This document shows positions 24,036 to 32,631 of a DNA stretch of 64,000 bases, piece by piece (the first letter of the stretch is position 1; the number at the start of each line of letters is the position of its first letter). The translations under genes were made by a program, and so were the position numbers. Source of the DNA: VXOZ01 sp965220045 (lineage in GTDB: Bacteria; Chloroflexota; UBA11872; VXOZ01); NCBI GenBank assembly GCA_965220045.1, contig OZ244803.1, positions 2,976,001-3,040,000 of the forward strand, in the 5' to 3' direction. Below the pieces are notes generated by a model that saw nothing but the letters and a program-made list of their open reading frames with translations, made no database searches and was not told the DNA's origin.

Positions 24036-25706
24036 ATGAAGGCTCTTAGACCGAGTAGCGTAGCGCTGGCACTAGCGTTCATGGTGCTGTGCATGATCTT
24101 CATATCCGCGTGCTCCGTGCAACCGGTAACGATGCCAATTGCAGAACCCGCGGTGGAACTTGACGAAGACGCGCTCACCAGAGCTTACGTGGCAGAGGCA
24201 ATCGCATACTTCCAGGAACACGGGTTGGAGCAGACGATCGCATTCTATAGCAGTGCGGAAAGCGTGGACGGCGAGCGCTATCTCATGCTGATGGACCCGC
24301 AGACTACCATTGTGCACGCGGCGCCAATCGCGTTTCTGGTCGGCGCCAAGCTCCCCATGTTTCAACCCGGTGGACAGTATGCGGGACAGGCCGAACGCGC
24401 CACGGCAGCAGGCCACTTTGCCGAGGGCCTGGGCATCAATCCCGTTTCGGGGAAGACGGAGCCGCAGCGGCTGTTCATAGTCCTGCACCAGAATCTCATC
24501 TTCATGTCCGGTTACTTCATCCTGAGAGAGAATGTGGAGGAAATCACAAAGGAATACGTAGCTAAGGCCATAGCGCGGTACCAGAGCGAAGGTTTGGACG
24601 CGACGGTCGCCTTTTACAACAGCCGCAGTAGTTTGGACGGACAGTTTTATCTTTTCATGATGGATGAGAACGACATCTATCTCGTCCACCCCATTTTCCC
24701 GCACTTGATTGGCACGGACATCAAGGACGTCGTTGGGTCGGACGGGCAAGAATTGGGGAAGGAGATCGCCCAAGCGACCGCGGAAGGGCACTGGATCGAG
24801 TATTTGTGGCCCAACCCCCTGACAGGCTTGGAAGAGAGCAAAGTCACCTGGGCCGTGCGGCATGACGGTAAGATTTTCGCGTCAGGCTACTACACAGGCA
24901 GTGAGGAGGCAGTCACGCCGGCTTGGGTAGGCGCTGATCCCCGTGAGTACACAGTGGAATACGTCCAACGCGCCATACAGCGGTATGACCGCGACGGGCT
25001 GGGCTCATTGAAGGCGTATTACAACAGCGTGGCGAGCTTTGAGAGCCAGTGGTACCTGTTCGTAATGGATGTAAATGACATTTACATCATTCATCCATTC
25101 CTGCCGCGGCTCATCGGCACGGACATCAAGGACGTGGTCGGTTCCGACGGATTTGAGTTAGGCAAGGAGTTTGCCAAGGCCACGGAGTCAGGCCATTGGA
25201 TAGAATACCTGTGGCCGCATCCGGTGACGCTGAAGGAAGTGCCGAAAATTGGGTACGCGGTGCGGCACGACGGGATGATATTTGCCTCCGGCTATTATCC
25301 TGCGCCATCCGTGGCTGAGCTGAGGGCGGCTACGGAGGCGTACGTCCAGCAGGCCATCGAGTACTACGATCGAGAAGGCCTGGACGCCACGGTCGCGCAC
25401 TACAATAGCCGCGAGAGCATAAGCGAAAATGACATATATTTGCGTCTCCTCGACGCGGACAATAGAGTAATCGTCCAGCCACTCCAGCCCCAATTGATAG
25501 GCAAGGATTATGTTGCTGTGGCGAAAACCCCACAGGGCGTGCCCGTGGGCGAGATGGTGGTGGCGGCCGCGTCCGAGGAAGGTGGTTGGATCCAGTTTGA
25601 GGCCCAATTGCCCAACACCCGTGCATCCGGGTTCAGCCAGCGCTACCTGCTGGCGGTGCGCCACGACAATCTGATTTTCGTAGCGAGCTTTAGTGCCTCG
25701 GAGTAG
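24036..25706 (+). CDS. Lipoprotein with four tandem Cache-like sensor repeats (paralog 1)
   Basis: The 556-residue precursor has a lipoprotein signal ('MVLCMIFISAC', lipobox S-A-C near residue 25). Four repeats of about 115-125 residues follow, each built on 'Y-V-x-x-A-I-x-x-Y-x-x-E/D-G-L', 'Y-N-S-x-x-S', 'Y-L-F-x-x-D-x-N-D-I-Y', 'H-P', 'L-I-G-T-D-I-K-D-V-V-G-S-D-G' and 'H-W-I-E-Y-L-W'. These are hallmarks of extracellular Cache domains that bind small ligands for chemoreceptors and kinases. The middle two repeats are the best conserved, and the first and last are diverged. There is no membrane helix or kinase after the repeats, so it is a surface-anchored binding protein. The ATG at 24036 follows GAGGGGGTGG. 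A paralog lies 269 bases downstream. Confidence 0.83.
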   Translation: MKALRPSSVALALAFMVLCMIFISACSVQPVTMPIAEPAVELDEDALTRAYVAEAIAYFQEHGLEQTIAFYSSAESVDGERYLMLMDPQTTIVHAAPIAFLVGAKLPMFQPGGQYAGQAERATAAGHFAEGLGINPVSGKTEPQRLFIVLHQNLIFMSGYFILRENVEEITKEYVAKAIARYQSEGLDATVAFYNSRSSLDGQFYLFMMDENDIYLVHPIFPHLIGTDIKDVVGSDGQELGKEIAQATAEGHWIEYLWPNPLTGLEESKVTWAVRHDGKIFASGYYTGSEEAVTPAWVGADPREYTVEYVQRAIQRYDRDGLGSLKAYYNSVASFESQWYLFVMDVNDIYIIHPFLPRLIGTDIKDVVGSDGFELGKEFAKATESGHWIEYLWPHPVTLKEVPKIGYAVRHDGMIFASGYYPAPSVAELRAATEAYVQQAIEYYDREGLDATVAHYNSRESISENDIYLRLLDADNRVIVQPLQPQLIGKDYVAVAKTPQGVPVGEMVVAAASEEGGWIQFEAQLPNTRASGFSQRYLLAVRHDNLIFVASFSASE

Positions 25707-25823
25707 CGAGCGTTTTTGGCCCAAGCCCTTGCGGCAGTTGTACCGCTCGCCGATGTGCTTTTCTTTGTGGAGGGCGCCCTTGTGGCGCAGGGGGCAGGGC
25801 CCATGCACGTAATTCCGGCTCCT

Positions 25824-25956
25824 GCCCGCGCGGGCTGCAAACCCGCGCTTCCGGCAAGACCGGCTTGGTGCGAATTGTCTGATTGCTGATATAGTGTAAA
25901 GGCGCTCGTGGAGTGTGCATGAGCAAGAAGCGTGTCCACAATGAAGTGTGCCCAAC
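25824..25956 (+). repeat. Duplicated leader B upstream of the second Cache lipoprotein
   Basis: A second copy of the leader at 23883-24017. Differences are mostly single bases: GATATAGTGTAAA replaces GATATGGTGTATA, and the CGCTCGTGGAGTGTGC hairpin is kept apart from one change. The spacing to the start codon is similar in both copies. Confidence 0.7.
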
Positions 25957-25975
25957 GTTTATAGGGAGGCGACCA

Positions 25976-27628
25976 ATGAAGGATTTCAAATGGAGTAGAA
26001 CAGCACTGGCCATAGTGTTCATGGCGCTGGGCATGATACTCATGTCTGCGTGCAGTGTCACTCCGGTCGCAGCGCCTGAAGAACCGGCGCCGGCAGCCCC
26101 GGCGGTGGACGACGATGCGCTGACAAAGGATTACGTGGAAAGGGCAATGGCCTACCTGCAAGCAAACGGTTTAGAGCAGGCGGTCGAGTTCTATAGCAGT
26201 GGGCAGAGCATAGAAGGCGAACGCTACCTGATCTTGGTAGATGCGGAAACGCGCGTTCTGCTCGCCATTCCCGGACGGGAGTGGCTAATTGGTTACGAGA
26301 TACCCGCGGGCGGTTCACTCGCAGGCGTGATAGCGGCCGCGACGGAGGAAGGCGCCTGGGTCGAGGCTTTGAGCGTCAACCCCAGATCAGGGAAAACGGA
26401 GCCGGCACGGTACTTTGCGACGCTCCGCAACGGGCTTCTGTACTTGTCGCTCCATTTCATCCTGAGAGAGAATGTCGAAGAGACCACCAAGGAGTATGTT
26501 GCCAAGGCCATAGCGCGGTATGAGAGCGAGGGTCTGGACGCCACGGTTGCGTATTACAACAGCCGGGAAAGCTTGGACGGGCAATTCTACCTCTTCATGA
26601 TGGATGAGAACGACATCTATCTCGTGCATCCCATCTTTCCGCACCTGATCGGGACCGACATCAAGGACGTGGTAGGTTCCGATGGGCAGGAACTGGGCAA
26701 GGAGATCGCGCAAGCGACGGAGGACGGCCACTGGATCGAATACCTGTGGCCGAACCCGCTCACGGGCAATGAAGAGAGCAAAGTGACCTGGGCTGTCCGG
26801 CACGACGGGAGGATCTTCGCGTCCGGCTACTACACCAGCAGCGAAGAGGATGTCACGCCGGCTTGGGCCAACGCCGATCCTCGGGACTATACCGTGGCGT
26901 ACGTTAACCGCGCCATAGAGCGCTACGACCGCGACGGACTGGATTCCCTTAAGGCCTATTACAATAGCGTCGCCAGTTTCGAGGGCCAATGGTACATGTT
27001 CATCATGGATGAAAACGACATCTACATCATCCATCCATTGCTCCCGAGATTGATAGGCACTGACATCAAGGACGTCGTGGGTTCGGACGGATATGAATTG
27101 GGTAAGGAGATTGCCAAGGCGACGGAAGAAGGCCACTGGATCGAATACTTGTGGCCGCACCCGGTAACGCTGCGGGAGGCACCGAAAGTAGGCTACGCCG
27201 TCCGGCACGACGGTATGATATTTGCTTCAGGCTACTATCCGCTGCCCGCAGATGTCAGAGAGCAAGTGGAAGCGTACGTCCAGCGAGCGCTGGAACGCTA
27301 CGAGCGGGACGGCCTGGAGGCCACCGTTGCGCACTACAACGATCCTGACAGCGTAGAGGGCGAAGTGTACCTGGTTATCTATAGCCAGGACAATATAGTT
27401 CTCACGAATGCCATAGTGCCGCACCTCGTGGGCGCCGACATGACAGGGGCGACTACTTTAGGCGGAGTCAATCTAGAGGAGTTGTTGCGCAACGCCGCCA
27501 GCGAGGACGGCGCTTGGGTGCAGTACGCTTCAGAACTCCGGAATGTGCGCGGTCCGGGATTCGGCCAGCGGCACCAGTGGGTGGTACTACGCGACGGTTT
27601 GCTCTTCACGGCGAGCTACTCCCAATAG
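25976..27628 (+). CDS. Lipoprotein with four tandem Cache-like sensor repeats (paralog 2)
   Basis: This 550-residue paralog of the preceding gene has the same plan: signal peptide with lipobox 'LMSAC' (about residue 26), a Pro/Ala linker, then four Cache-like repeats with the conserved 'LIGTDIKDVVGSDG' and 'GHWIEYLWP' blocks in repeats two and three. Divergence is greatest in repeats one and four, where a different ligand could bind. The ATG at 25976 follows AGGGAGG; the in-frame ATG at 25913 lies inside the duplicated leader and is rejected. The pair may form a two-receptor set, but no signalling partner is encoded next to it. Confidence 0.83.
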   Translation: MKDFKWSRTALAIVFMALGMILMSACSVTPVAAPEEPAPAAPAVDDDALTKDYVERAMAYLQANGLEQAVEFYSSGQSIEGERYLILVDAETRVLLAIPGREWLIGYEIPAGGSLAGVIAAATEEGAWVEALSVNPRSGKTEPARYFATLRNGLLYLSLHFILRENVEETTKEYVAKAIARYESEGLDATVAYYNSRESLDGQFYLFMMDENDIYLVHPIFPHLIGTDIKDVVGSDGQELGKEIAQATEDGHWIEYLWPNPLTGNEESKVTWAVRHDGRIFASGYYTSSEEDVTPAWANADPRDYTVAYVNRAIERYDRDGLDSLKAYYNSVASFEGQWYMFIMDENDIYIIHPLLPRLIGTDIKDVVGSDGYELGKEIAKATEEGHWIEYLWPHPVTLREAPKVGYAVRHDGMIFASGYYPLPADVREQVEAYVQRALERYERDGLEATVAHYNDPDSVEGEVYLVIYSQDNIVLTNAIVPHLVGADMTGATTLGGVNLEELLRNAASEDGAWVQYASELRNVRGPGFGQRHQWVVLRDGLLFTASYSQ

Positions 27629-28192
27629 AATAGTGCAGGCGGCAGCAGGCTGGCGTTGGCGTGGCTGCGGTACGCCGTGATCTGACACGGTATGCTATTG
27701 GCCCACGCCAGTGCAGGATTGCGCCAAGCGGCCATCGCAGATGGAGTCTCGTGGTTGCCGGAGCGATTCTCTCACTGGGGTTGACGGGTTGGCACAACTG
27801 CAGTCGGCCCCGTGAGAGCGGTTCGCTCTGTCAGGGAGACGCTTGAAGGCGAAAGTCGGCCGAGGGAATAGCTCGTACCCATGCCGTCATTGGCGAGGAA
27901 GAGCGCAGAACGAATCCCGTTTGCGACATAGTGACGGAGATTTGTGCAGACTCCCCAAGGAAACTAGCGCTCTCGGCACTTGCAGTGGTATACCGCCGGC
28001 TCTGTCGAGTCTCCGTACCGGACGCGTTGAGAGTAGGCCGGTGTTTGTCCCGGCCCGGCTCCGGGGCGAAGGTAAATCTTCGCAAGGGCGGAGTAGAGGT
28101 ACGTTTCCGCTAGCATTGCGCGCAGAATCGCCGTAGGTGCGAAAATCCGGTTGAATGCCGCCGTTCTCCGAGCACACGCTTAAGGACGAGCC
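27629..28192. other. Intergenic region and possible leader of the NCS2 permease
   Basis: A 564-base gap. I find no convincing ORF. Local inverted repeats occur (for example around 27875-27905), so a structured leader is possible, but it does not match the purine, xanthine, TPP or guanidine riboswitch motifs that I know. The last bases carry an AAGGA (28182-28186) that serves the permease gene. Confidence 0.3.
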
Positions 28193-29902
28193 ATCATACG
28201 TTTCGAACCGGAAGAAGAGTGTCCGCCACAGCTAGCAATTCCCGCGGCTCTCCAGATACTCGTCATCAACACGATCAGCGTCATCTTGCTCTTGACGCTT
28301 GTCGTGCGCGCCGCCGCGCAGTCCGAGAACTACTTGGCCTGGGTCATGTTTTCCGGTTTGGCGCTCACCGGGATCAGCGTCATCCTCCATGCATTTCGGT
28401 TCCCTTACGTAGGGTCCGGGCGTCTGATCGTTACGAACTTCAACGTGCCGTTCCTAGCAGCCTCCGCGCTTGCGCTTACGGTGGGCGGGCCGGGCCTGCT
28501 CGCCAGCCTGGTGGTCTTTTCGACGCTGATCCAGTTCGCGCTGACCCTGCGCCTCGCATCCTTGCGCCGGATATTCACGCCGGCGGTTACCGGCGCCGTG
28601 ATCATGCTGGTAGCGCTCTCCGCCGTGCCGTTCATCGTGGAACGCACGATTGTGGCGCCGGAAGGCGTGGCCATGCACGTCTTTCTGGCGCCCGGCCTCG
28701 TGGCATTGGGCGTTGGCGCCGGGGTCTACCTCCGCGGCTCGCAGGCATGGCGCCTCTGGATTCTGCCAATTACGGTTGCCGCCGGCCTGGTGGTGGCGGT
28801 GCCCTTGGGCTTCTACGACACGCGGCTTGTAGCAGAGGCGGCTTGGGTTAAACTGCCCGACTTGACTTGGTACGGGTTTACCCTGAACTTGGGTAGAGAC
28901 TTCTGGTTGCTGCTGCCGGTCTTCATCTGCGTAAACCTGACGGCCTACTTGAAGACGCTGGGAGACCTCTCGCTGATCTATCAGGGGTCGTACCGCAAGC
29001 CGGTGGCGGTCGATCTCCGCACAGTCCAGAGCGGCCTTAACCTCTATGGCGCGAGCACCTTCCTGACCGGCCTCCTGGGAACGCTGCCGGTAACAGCTCC
29101 CTGGGCCGTCACGGTCGTCTACGTCAGCTTTACCGGGGTCGCGGCGCGCATCGCGGGCATCTACCTGGGTCTCTTCACCATAGCCATCGCGCCGCTCTCC
29201 AAAGTGATAGCCTTGTTGGTTGCCATTCCGAGCCCGGTGGTAAGCGCCGTGTACGTCATCATCTTCGGCATGCTCTTCGTCGAGGGCGCGAAAACAGCCT
29301 TCGGCGGCCAAGCCGATCCCACACAGTTCGCAATTACGGGGGTGTCGCTGGTGCTGGGGCTAGCGGCCGGGAGCTTCGCCCACTTGTTGGGGGGCACCGG
29401 CGCCGTGTTGATCGGCAACGCGGTCGTCGTTGGCAGCGCGGCAGGGCTTGGTATGACCGTGTTCGCGCAGTTGACACGGCGGCGCAAGCAGTTGCAGGCG
29501 GCCCTCGCGCCCGCCTCGTTGCCGGAAATCGACGGCTTTCTTGCCGAGTTTGCGTCAAGCCAGGGCTGGACAGAGGCGGCTGCCAAGCGGCTGTGTCTGG
29601 TAGGCGAAGAAGTCGTGCTGACCCTCCTCGAAGAGGACACCGCGGAACAAGCGGGTAACGACAACCGAAGGCTGCTCGCTACAGTTCAACCGGATGGCGA
29701 ATCTGCCGAGCTTGAATTCGTTGTCTTTGCGGACGACACGATCTCGGGCAACATCGAAGACGAATTAGCCTATCTGAATGAAGATACCGCGTTGGAGGAC
29801 ACCCAAGAGTTCTCGATGCGCATTCTGCAGCACTATTCCTCCCTGCTGCGTCACCGCAAATACTATGGTATCGATATCGTTACCGTCCGAGTGGGCCAGT
29901 AG
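28193..29902 (+). CDS. NCS2 xanthine/uracil permease fused to a C-terminal ATPase-like domain
   Basis: Residues about 1-430 are a nucleobase:cation symporter-2 core (repeated helices, 'LPVTAPWAVTVVYVSFTGVAARIAGIYLG', shown in part by the T-x-x-x-x-S/T-x-T-G-V-A-A-R pattern). The last 140 residues ('DGFLAEFASSQGWTEAAAKR..LVGEEVVLTLLEE') resemble the HATPase_c_2 / anti-sigma kinase fold, an unusual cytosolic tail. The first standard start codon is TTG at 28286, but the in-frame upstream codons encode 'IRFEPEEECPPQLAIPAALQ', a typical NCS2 N-terminus. The only ribosome site, AAGGA, lies 6 bases before an ATC at 28193, and a stop is at 28181. I therefore start at 28193, tentatively. Confidence 0.8.
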   Translation: MIRFEPEEECPPQLAIPAALQILVINTISVILLLTLVVRAAAQSENYLAWVMFSGLALTGISVILHAFRFPYVGSGRLIVTNFNVPFLAASALALTVGGPGLLASLVVFSTLIQFALTLRLASLRRIFTPAVTGAVIMLVALSAVPFIVERTIVAPEGVAMHVFLAPGLVALGVGAGVYLRGSQAWRLWILPITVAAGLVVAVPLGFYDTRLVAEAAWVKLPDLTWYGFTLNLGRDFWLLLPVFICVNLTAYLKTLGDLSLIYQGSYRKPVAVDLRTVQSGLNLYGASTFLTGLLGTLPVTAPWAVTVVYVSFTGVAARIAGIYLGLFTIAIAPLSKVIALLVAIPSPVVSAVYVIIFGMLFVEGAKTAFGGQADPTQFAITGVSLVLGLAAGSFAHLLGGTGAVLIGNAVVVGSAAGLGMTVFAQLTRRRKQLQAALAPASLPEIDGFLAEFASSQGWTEAAAKRLCLVGEEVVLTLLEEDTAEQAGNDNRRLLATVQPDGESAELEFVVFADDTISGNIEDELAYLNEDTALEDTQEFSMRILQHYSSLLRHRKYYGIDIVTVRVGQ

Positions 29903-29906
29903 CGCG

Positions 29907-29986
29907 CACACGCTTTAGTGTGCACACGCTTTAGTGTGCACACGCTTTAGCGTGAACAGGCTTTAGCGTGCGCAGGCTTTCACGTC
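29907..29986. repeat. 16-bp tandem palindrome array
   Basis: Five head-to-tail units of CACACGCTTTAGTGTG, the first three almost exact and the last two degenerate (AACAGGCTTTAGCGTG, CGCAGGCTTTCACGTC). Each unit is itself a hairpin (CACAC..GTGTG). It begins 5 bases after the permease stop codon and may act as a terminator or protein-binding array. The remaining sequence up to 30185 shows nothing else. Confidence 0.8.
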
Positions 29987-30185
29987 GTTCCGGCCCGCCC
30001 CGCACCCGCGCTCGTCCAAGGTAAGGCGTAACGCAATCCTCGCGCGCCAGGTCCTGCCCACTGCGGGCGCGGTTTGGGGACTAAGTAAGACTTTGAGTCA
30101 CTCGACTCGAGTAGCCCAACGCCACACACGTGCACTTTGAGCTACGCCTGAACTACCACTTGCCAAGAGTCAGACAGAGTCTGAC

Positions 30186-31256
30186 TCACCTGCCTCGCAG
30201 AGCGTGCACAACAGCGTCAGCGACCTCTTGTGTAGTGGCCGTGCCGCCGAGATCGGGTGTGCGGATTTCGCCTTCTGCGGTTACGGCTTCCATGGCGTCC
30301 ATCACGAGTTGGCCGGCTTCTTCCTCGCCGAGAAAGTCCAGCATCATCGCGCCGGCCCAGATGGCGGCCAGCGGATTAGCGATGTTCTGCCCGTGGATGT
30401 CCGGCGCGGAACCGTGTACCGGCTCGAACATGGCCGGATAGCGCCGCGTAGGGTCGATGTTGGCGCTCGGCGGCAGTCCCAGACTCCCCTGCAGCGCGCC
30501 CCCGAGGTCGGTGAGGATGTCTGCAAAGAGATTCGAGGCGACCACGACGTCGAATGATTCAGGACTGGTCACGAACCGGGCTGCGGCGGCATCTACGTGG
30601 TACTTGCTCGTCTCAATTCCGGGATAGTCCTCCGCGACCTGCGCGAATACCTCGTCCCAGAAGACCATGTTGTACTGCATGGCGTTCGACTTGGTGATGC
30701 TCGTGACGCCGGTACGGCCGTGGGACTGGGCGTAGTCAAAGGCGTAGCGAATGATGCGCTCCACCGCCGTGCGGGTAAAGACGATATTCTGCAACGCCAC
30801 CTCGTGGTCGGTGCCCACGTGTACGCGACCGCCCACGCCGGAGTACTCGCCCTCGGTATTCTCGCGCACGCAGACGAAGTCGACCTCCTCCGGCCCCTTG
30901 TCGCGAAGGGGACCGTCAATGCCGCGCAGCAGCTTGATCGGGCGCAGGTTGACGTATTGCCGGAAGGCCTTGCGTATCGGCAGCAGCAAGCCCCACAGCG
31001 AAACGTGATCGGGCACCGTGGGGTAGCCCACCGCGCCGAGGTAGATGGCCTGGAACTGCTCCAGGGTCTGCAAGGCGTCGGCCGGCATCATCAGATCGTG
31101 CTGCAGGTAGTACTCGCAGCCCCAAGGAAAGTCGGTGTAGTTCAGCCGATAGCTGCCGGTCACGTCACCGGCGGCGTCGAGTACCTGTCTGCCGGCCGCG
31201 ATTACGTCCGGTCCGATACCATCGCCGCCGATTACGGCAATCTCATACGTCTGCAT
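30186..31256 (-). CDS. Tartrate/D-malate dehydrogenase family (isocitrate/isopropylmalate fold)
   Basis: A 356-residue NAD-dependent beta-decarboxylating dehydrogenase. 'IAVIGGDGIGPDVI' opens the fold. 'WGLLLPIRKAFRQYVNLRPIKLL' is the phosphate-free substrate signature of tartrate and D-malate dehydrogenases rather than LeuB. The metal and substrate residues are in 'NLFADILTDLGGALQGSLGLPPSANI' (D-x-x-x-D), and 'EPVHGSAPDIHGQNIANPLAAI' is the NAD-binding motif. GGAGGA lies 9 bases before the ATG. It is monocistronic and not in a leucine operon, which supports tartrate/malate use over leucine synthesis. Confidence 0.92.
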   Translation of the reverse strand: MQTYEIAVIGGDGIGPDVIAAGRQVLDAAGDVTGSYRLNYTDFPWGCEYYLQHDLMMPADALQTLEQFQAIYLGAVGYPTVPDHVSLWGLLLPIRKAFRQYVNLRPIKLLRGIDGPLRDKGPEEVDFVCVRENTEGEYSGVGGRVHVGTDHEVALQNIVFTRTAVERIIRYAFDYAQSHGRTGVTSITKSNAMQYNMVFWDEVFAQVAEDYPGIETSKYHVDAAAARFVTSPESFDVVVASNLFADILTDLGGALQGSLGLPPSANIDPTRRYPAMFEPVHGSAPDIHGQNIANPLAAIWAGAMMLDFLGEEEAGQLVMDAMEAVTAEGEIRTPDLGGTATTQEVADAVVHALRGR

Positions 31257-31336
31257 GCGGGGTAGTCCTCCTCAAACCGTGGTTCGCTGACGGTCGCAAC
31301 GTCATTGTACGTGTTAGGCGAAATGTTGGCAGGTTT

Positions 31337-31495
31337 GGCACCGGAATAGCTGTGCGCTGCGTGACTCTGGAATTGCTGTGCGCTGCGTGGCAACGGAATG
31401 GCTGTGCGCTGCGTGGCGCCGACATAGCTGTGCGCTGCGTGACACCGGGATGGGCTATGCGCTGCGTGACTCCGGGATGGCTGTGCGCTGCGTCA
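31337..31495. repeat. 26-bp imperfect tandem array (six units)
   Basis: TGTGCGCTGCGTG (or TATGCGCTGCGTG) recurs at 31351, 31378, 31403, 31429, 31456 and 31482, so the period is 25-27 bp. The variable part of each unit is GGAATRGC-like. Unit junctions are not spacers of unique sequence, which rules out CRISPR. It lies upstream of the dehydrogenase gene and outside its coding region. Confidence 0.75.
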
Positions 31496-31720
31496 TGCCC
31501 GGCATCGTAGCCCGCGCGAATGCCAGAGCCGCTGGCCGTGCCCGACCAGGAACTGGGCATTGGATGGATGAGCCACCGACCCTCGTCACTCCGGCGGCTG
31601 CCGGAGTCCATGGGGTGGGGTAAAGATGGATTCCGCGCCCCGTGCCGGGGCGCGCTTTCGCGGGAATAACCCTACCTGGGAACGCGGGCGTCCCGCCCGC
31701 AGCGATGGGATTCTCAACTT

Positions 31721-31831
31721 CAACATACCAATGACAGAACCAATGCCTTTCGTACCTCAACATACCATTGACGGAACCACTGCCTACCGTACCCCAACAT
31801 ACCAATGACAGAACCACTGCCTACCGTACGG
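31721..31831. repeat. 37-bp tandem array (three units)
   Basis: Three head-to-tail units start CAACATACCAATGACAGAAC at 31721, 31758 and 31795, with only a few substitutions. Between this and the 26-bp array lie GGCGGCTGCCGG-type and GCGGGAATAAC REP-like pieces (31560-31690). No gene is seen in 31257-31913. Confidence 0.8.
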
Positions 31832-31913
31832 CGGTTCCGTCCATGCTATTCTATACGGGCAATCTACCCGGCAAGCTCTGTTGAATCCAATTGCAACCGG
31901 GGCCATCCACTTT

Positions 31914-32591
31914 ATGGATAAACACACTCCATACTTTGAACTGATGGAGGCCATCCGGGACACCGGCTGTCCCATCTGTCGCTTGGCAATCCGCAGCGGC
32001 GACCGTTTCCTGGAAACGTATTCCTACGAACACGTAAACGATATCGAGATCCGCGAGTTGGTGCGCGCGGCCAAGGGCTTTTGCCACAACCATACCTGGC
32101 GGCTCTTCCATAAGCACAGCCCGCTGGGCACGGCTTTAACCTACTACGACATCCTCGGCGAAGCGGCGCAGCAGATCGGCGCGGCCAAGGAGCAGCAGGG
32201 GTTTCTAAGCAGTCTGGCCGGACGCGTGCGCAAAAGGCTAACGCCGCAAGGATCCTGCCTGGGCTGCGACGCGCAGGGCAATGCCGAGCAAAGGCACCTG
32301 GGACTGCTGATGGAGACGCTACGGGGCGACCGGGAGGCCCAGGAGACCTATGGGACTTCCGACGGTCTCTGCTTGCTTCATTTGCGCACCGCTTTGCGTT
32401 CGCGTCCCGCGCGCGAAGCGACCGAAATCCTGCTGCGCGTGCAAGAAAAGCGCATCGCCGCCGTGCGCGAGCAGATGAGCGAGATCGTGCGCAAAGCCGA
32501 CTATCGGGTGAAAGACAGAGTTACACCAGAGGATATAGAAAGTCTGCCCGCCGCCCTGGCGCAGGTGGTGGGCGAGGAAGCGTTGGAATAG
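31914..32591 (+). CDS. Cys-rich DUF6062-like protein
   Basis: A 225-residue soluble protein with three Cys/His clusters: 'TGCPICRLAI' (residues 18-27), 'GFCHNHTWRL' (about 56-65) and 'GSCLGCDAQG' (about 120-129), plus 'LCLLHLRTAL'. C-x2-C and C-H-N-H arrangements suggest bound zinc or iron. It resembles DUF6062 family proteins, common in Chloroflexota and Firmicutes, whose function is unknown. The remaining sequence is helical and charged. The ATG at 31914 is preferred to a TTG at 31881, since conservation seems to start at 'MDKHTPYFELMEAI'. The creatininase gene follows 40 bases later on the same strand. Confidence 0.68.
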   Translation: MDKHTPYFELMEAIRDTGCPICRLAIRSGDRFLETYSYEHVNDIEIRELVRAAKGFCHNHTWRLFHKHSPLGTALTYYDILGEAAQQIGAAKEQQGFLSSLAGRVRKRLTPQGSCLGCDAQGNAEQRHLGLLMETLRGDREAQETYGTSDGLCLLHLRTALRSRPAREATEILLRVQEKRIAAVREQMSEIVRKADYRVKDRVTPEDIESLPAALAQVVGEEALE

Positions 32592-32631
32592 TGCGGGGTG
32601 CAGGTATTTGGCGCCGGAGAAAGGATGACCG

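Noticed and set aside
27629..28192. A riboswitch before the nucleobase permease
   Set aside because: I looked for purine, xanthine, TPP and guanidine motifs and found no match; simple inverted repeats alone are not enough.
28219..28851. A 210-residue plus-strand frame at the 5' end of the permease
   Set aside because: It is Arg-rich and overlaps the permease in another frame; the permease frame has proper membrane helices.
29907..31831. Short regular repeats as a possible CRISPR array
   Set aside because: Units are contiguous or imperfect throughout, without unique spacers of constant length, and no cas genes are present.
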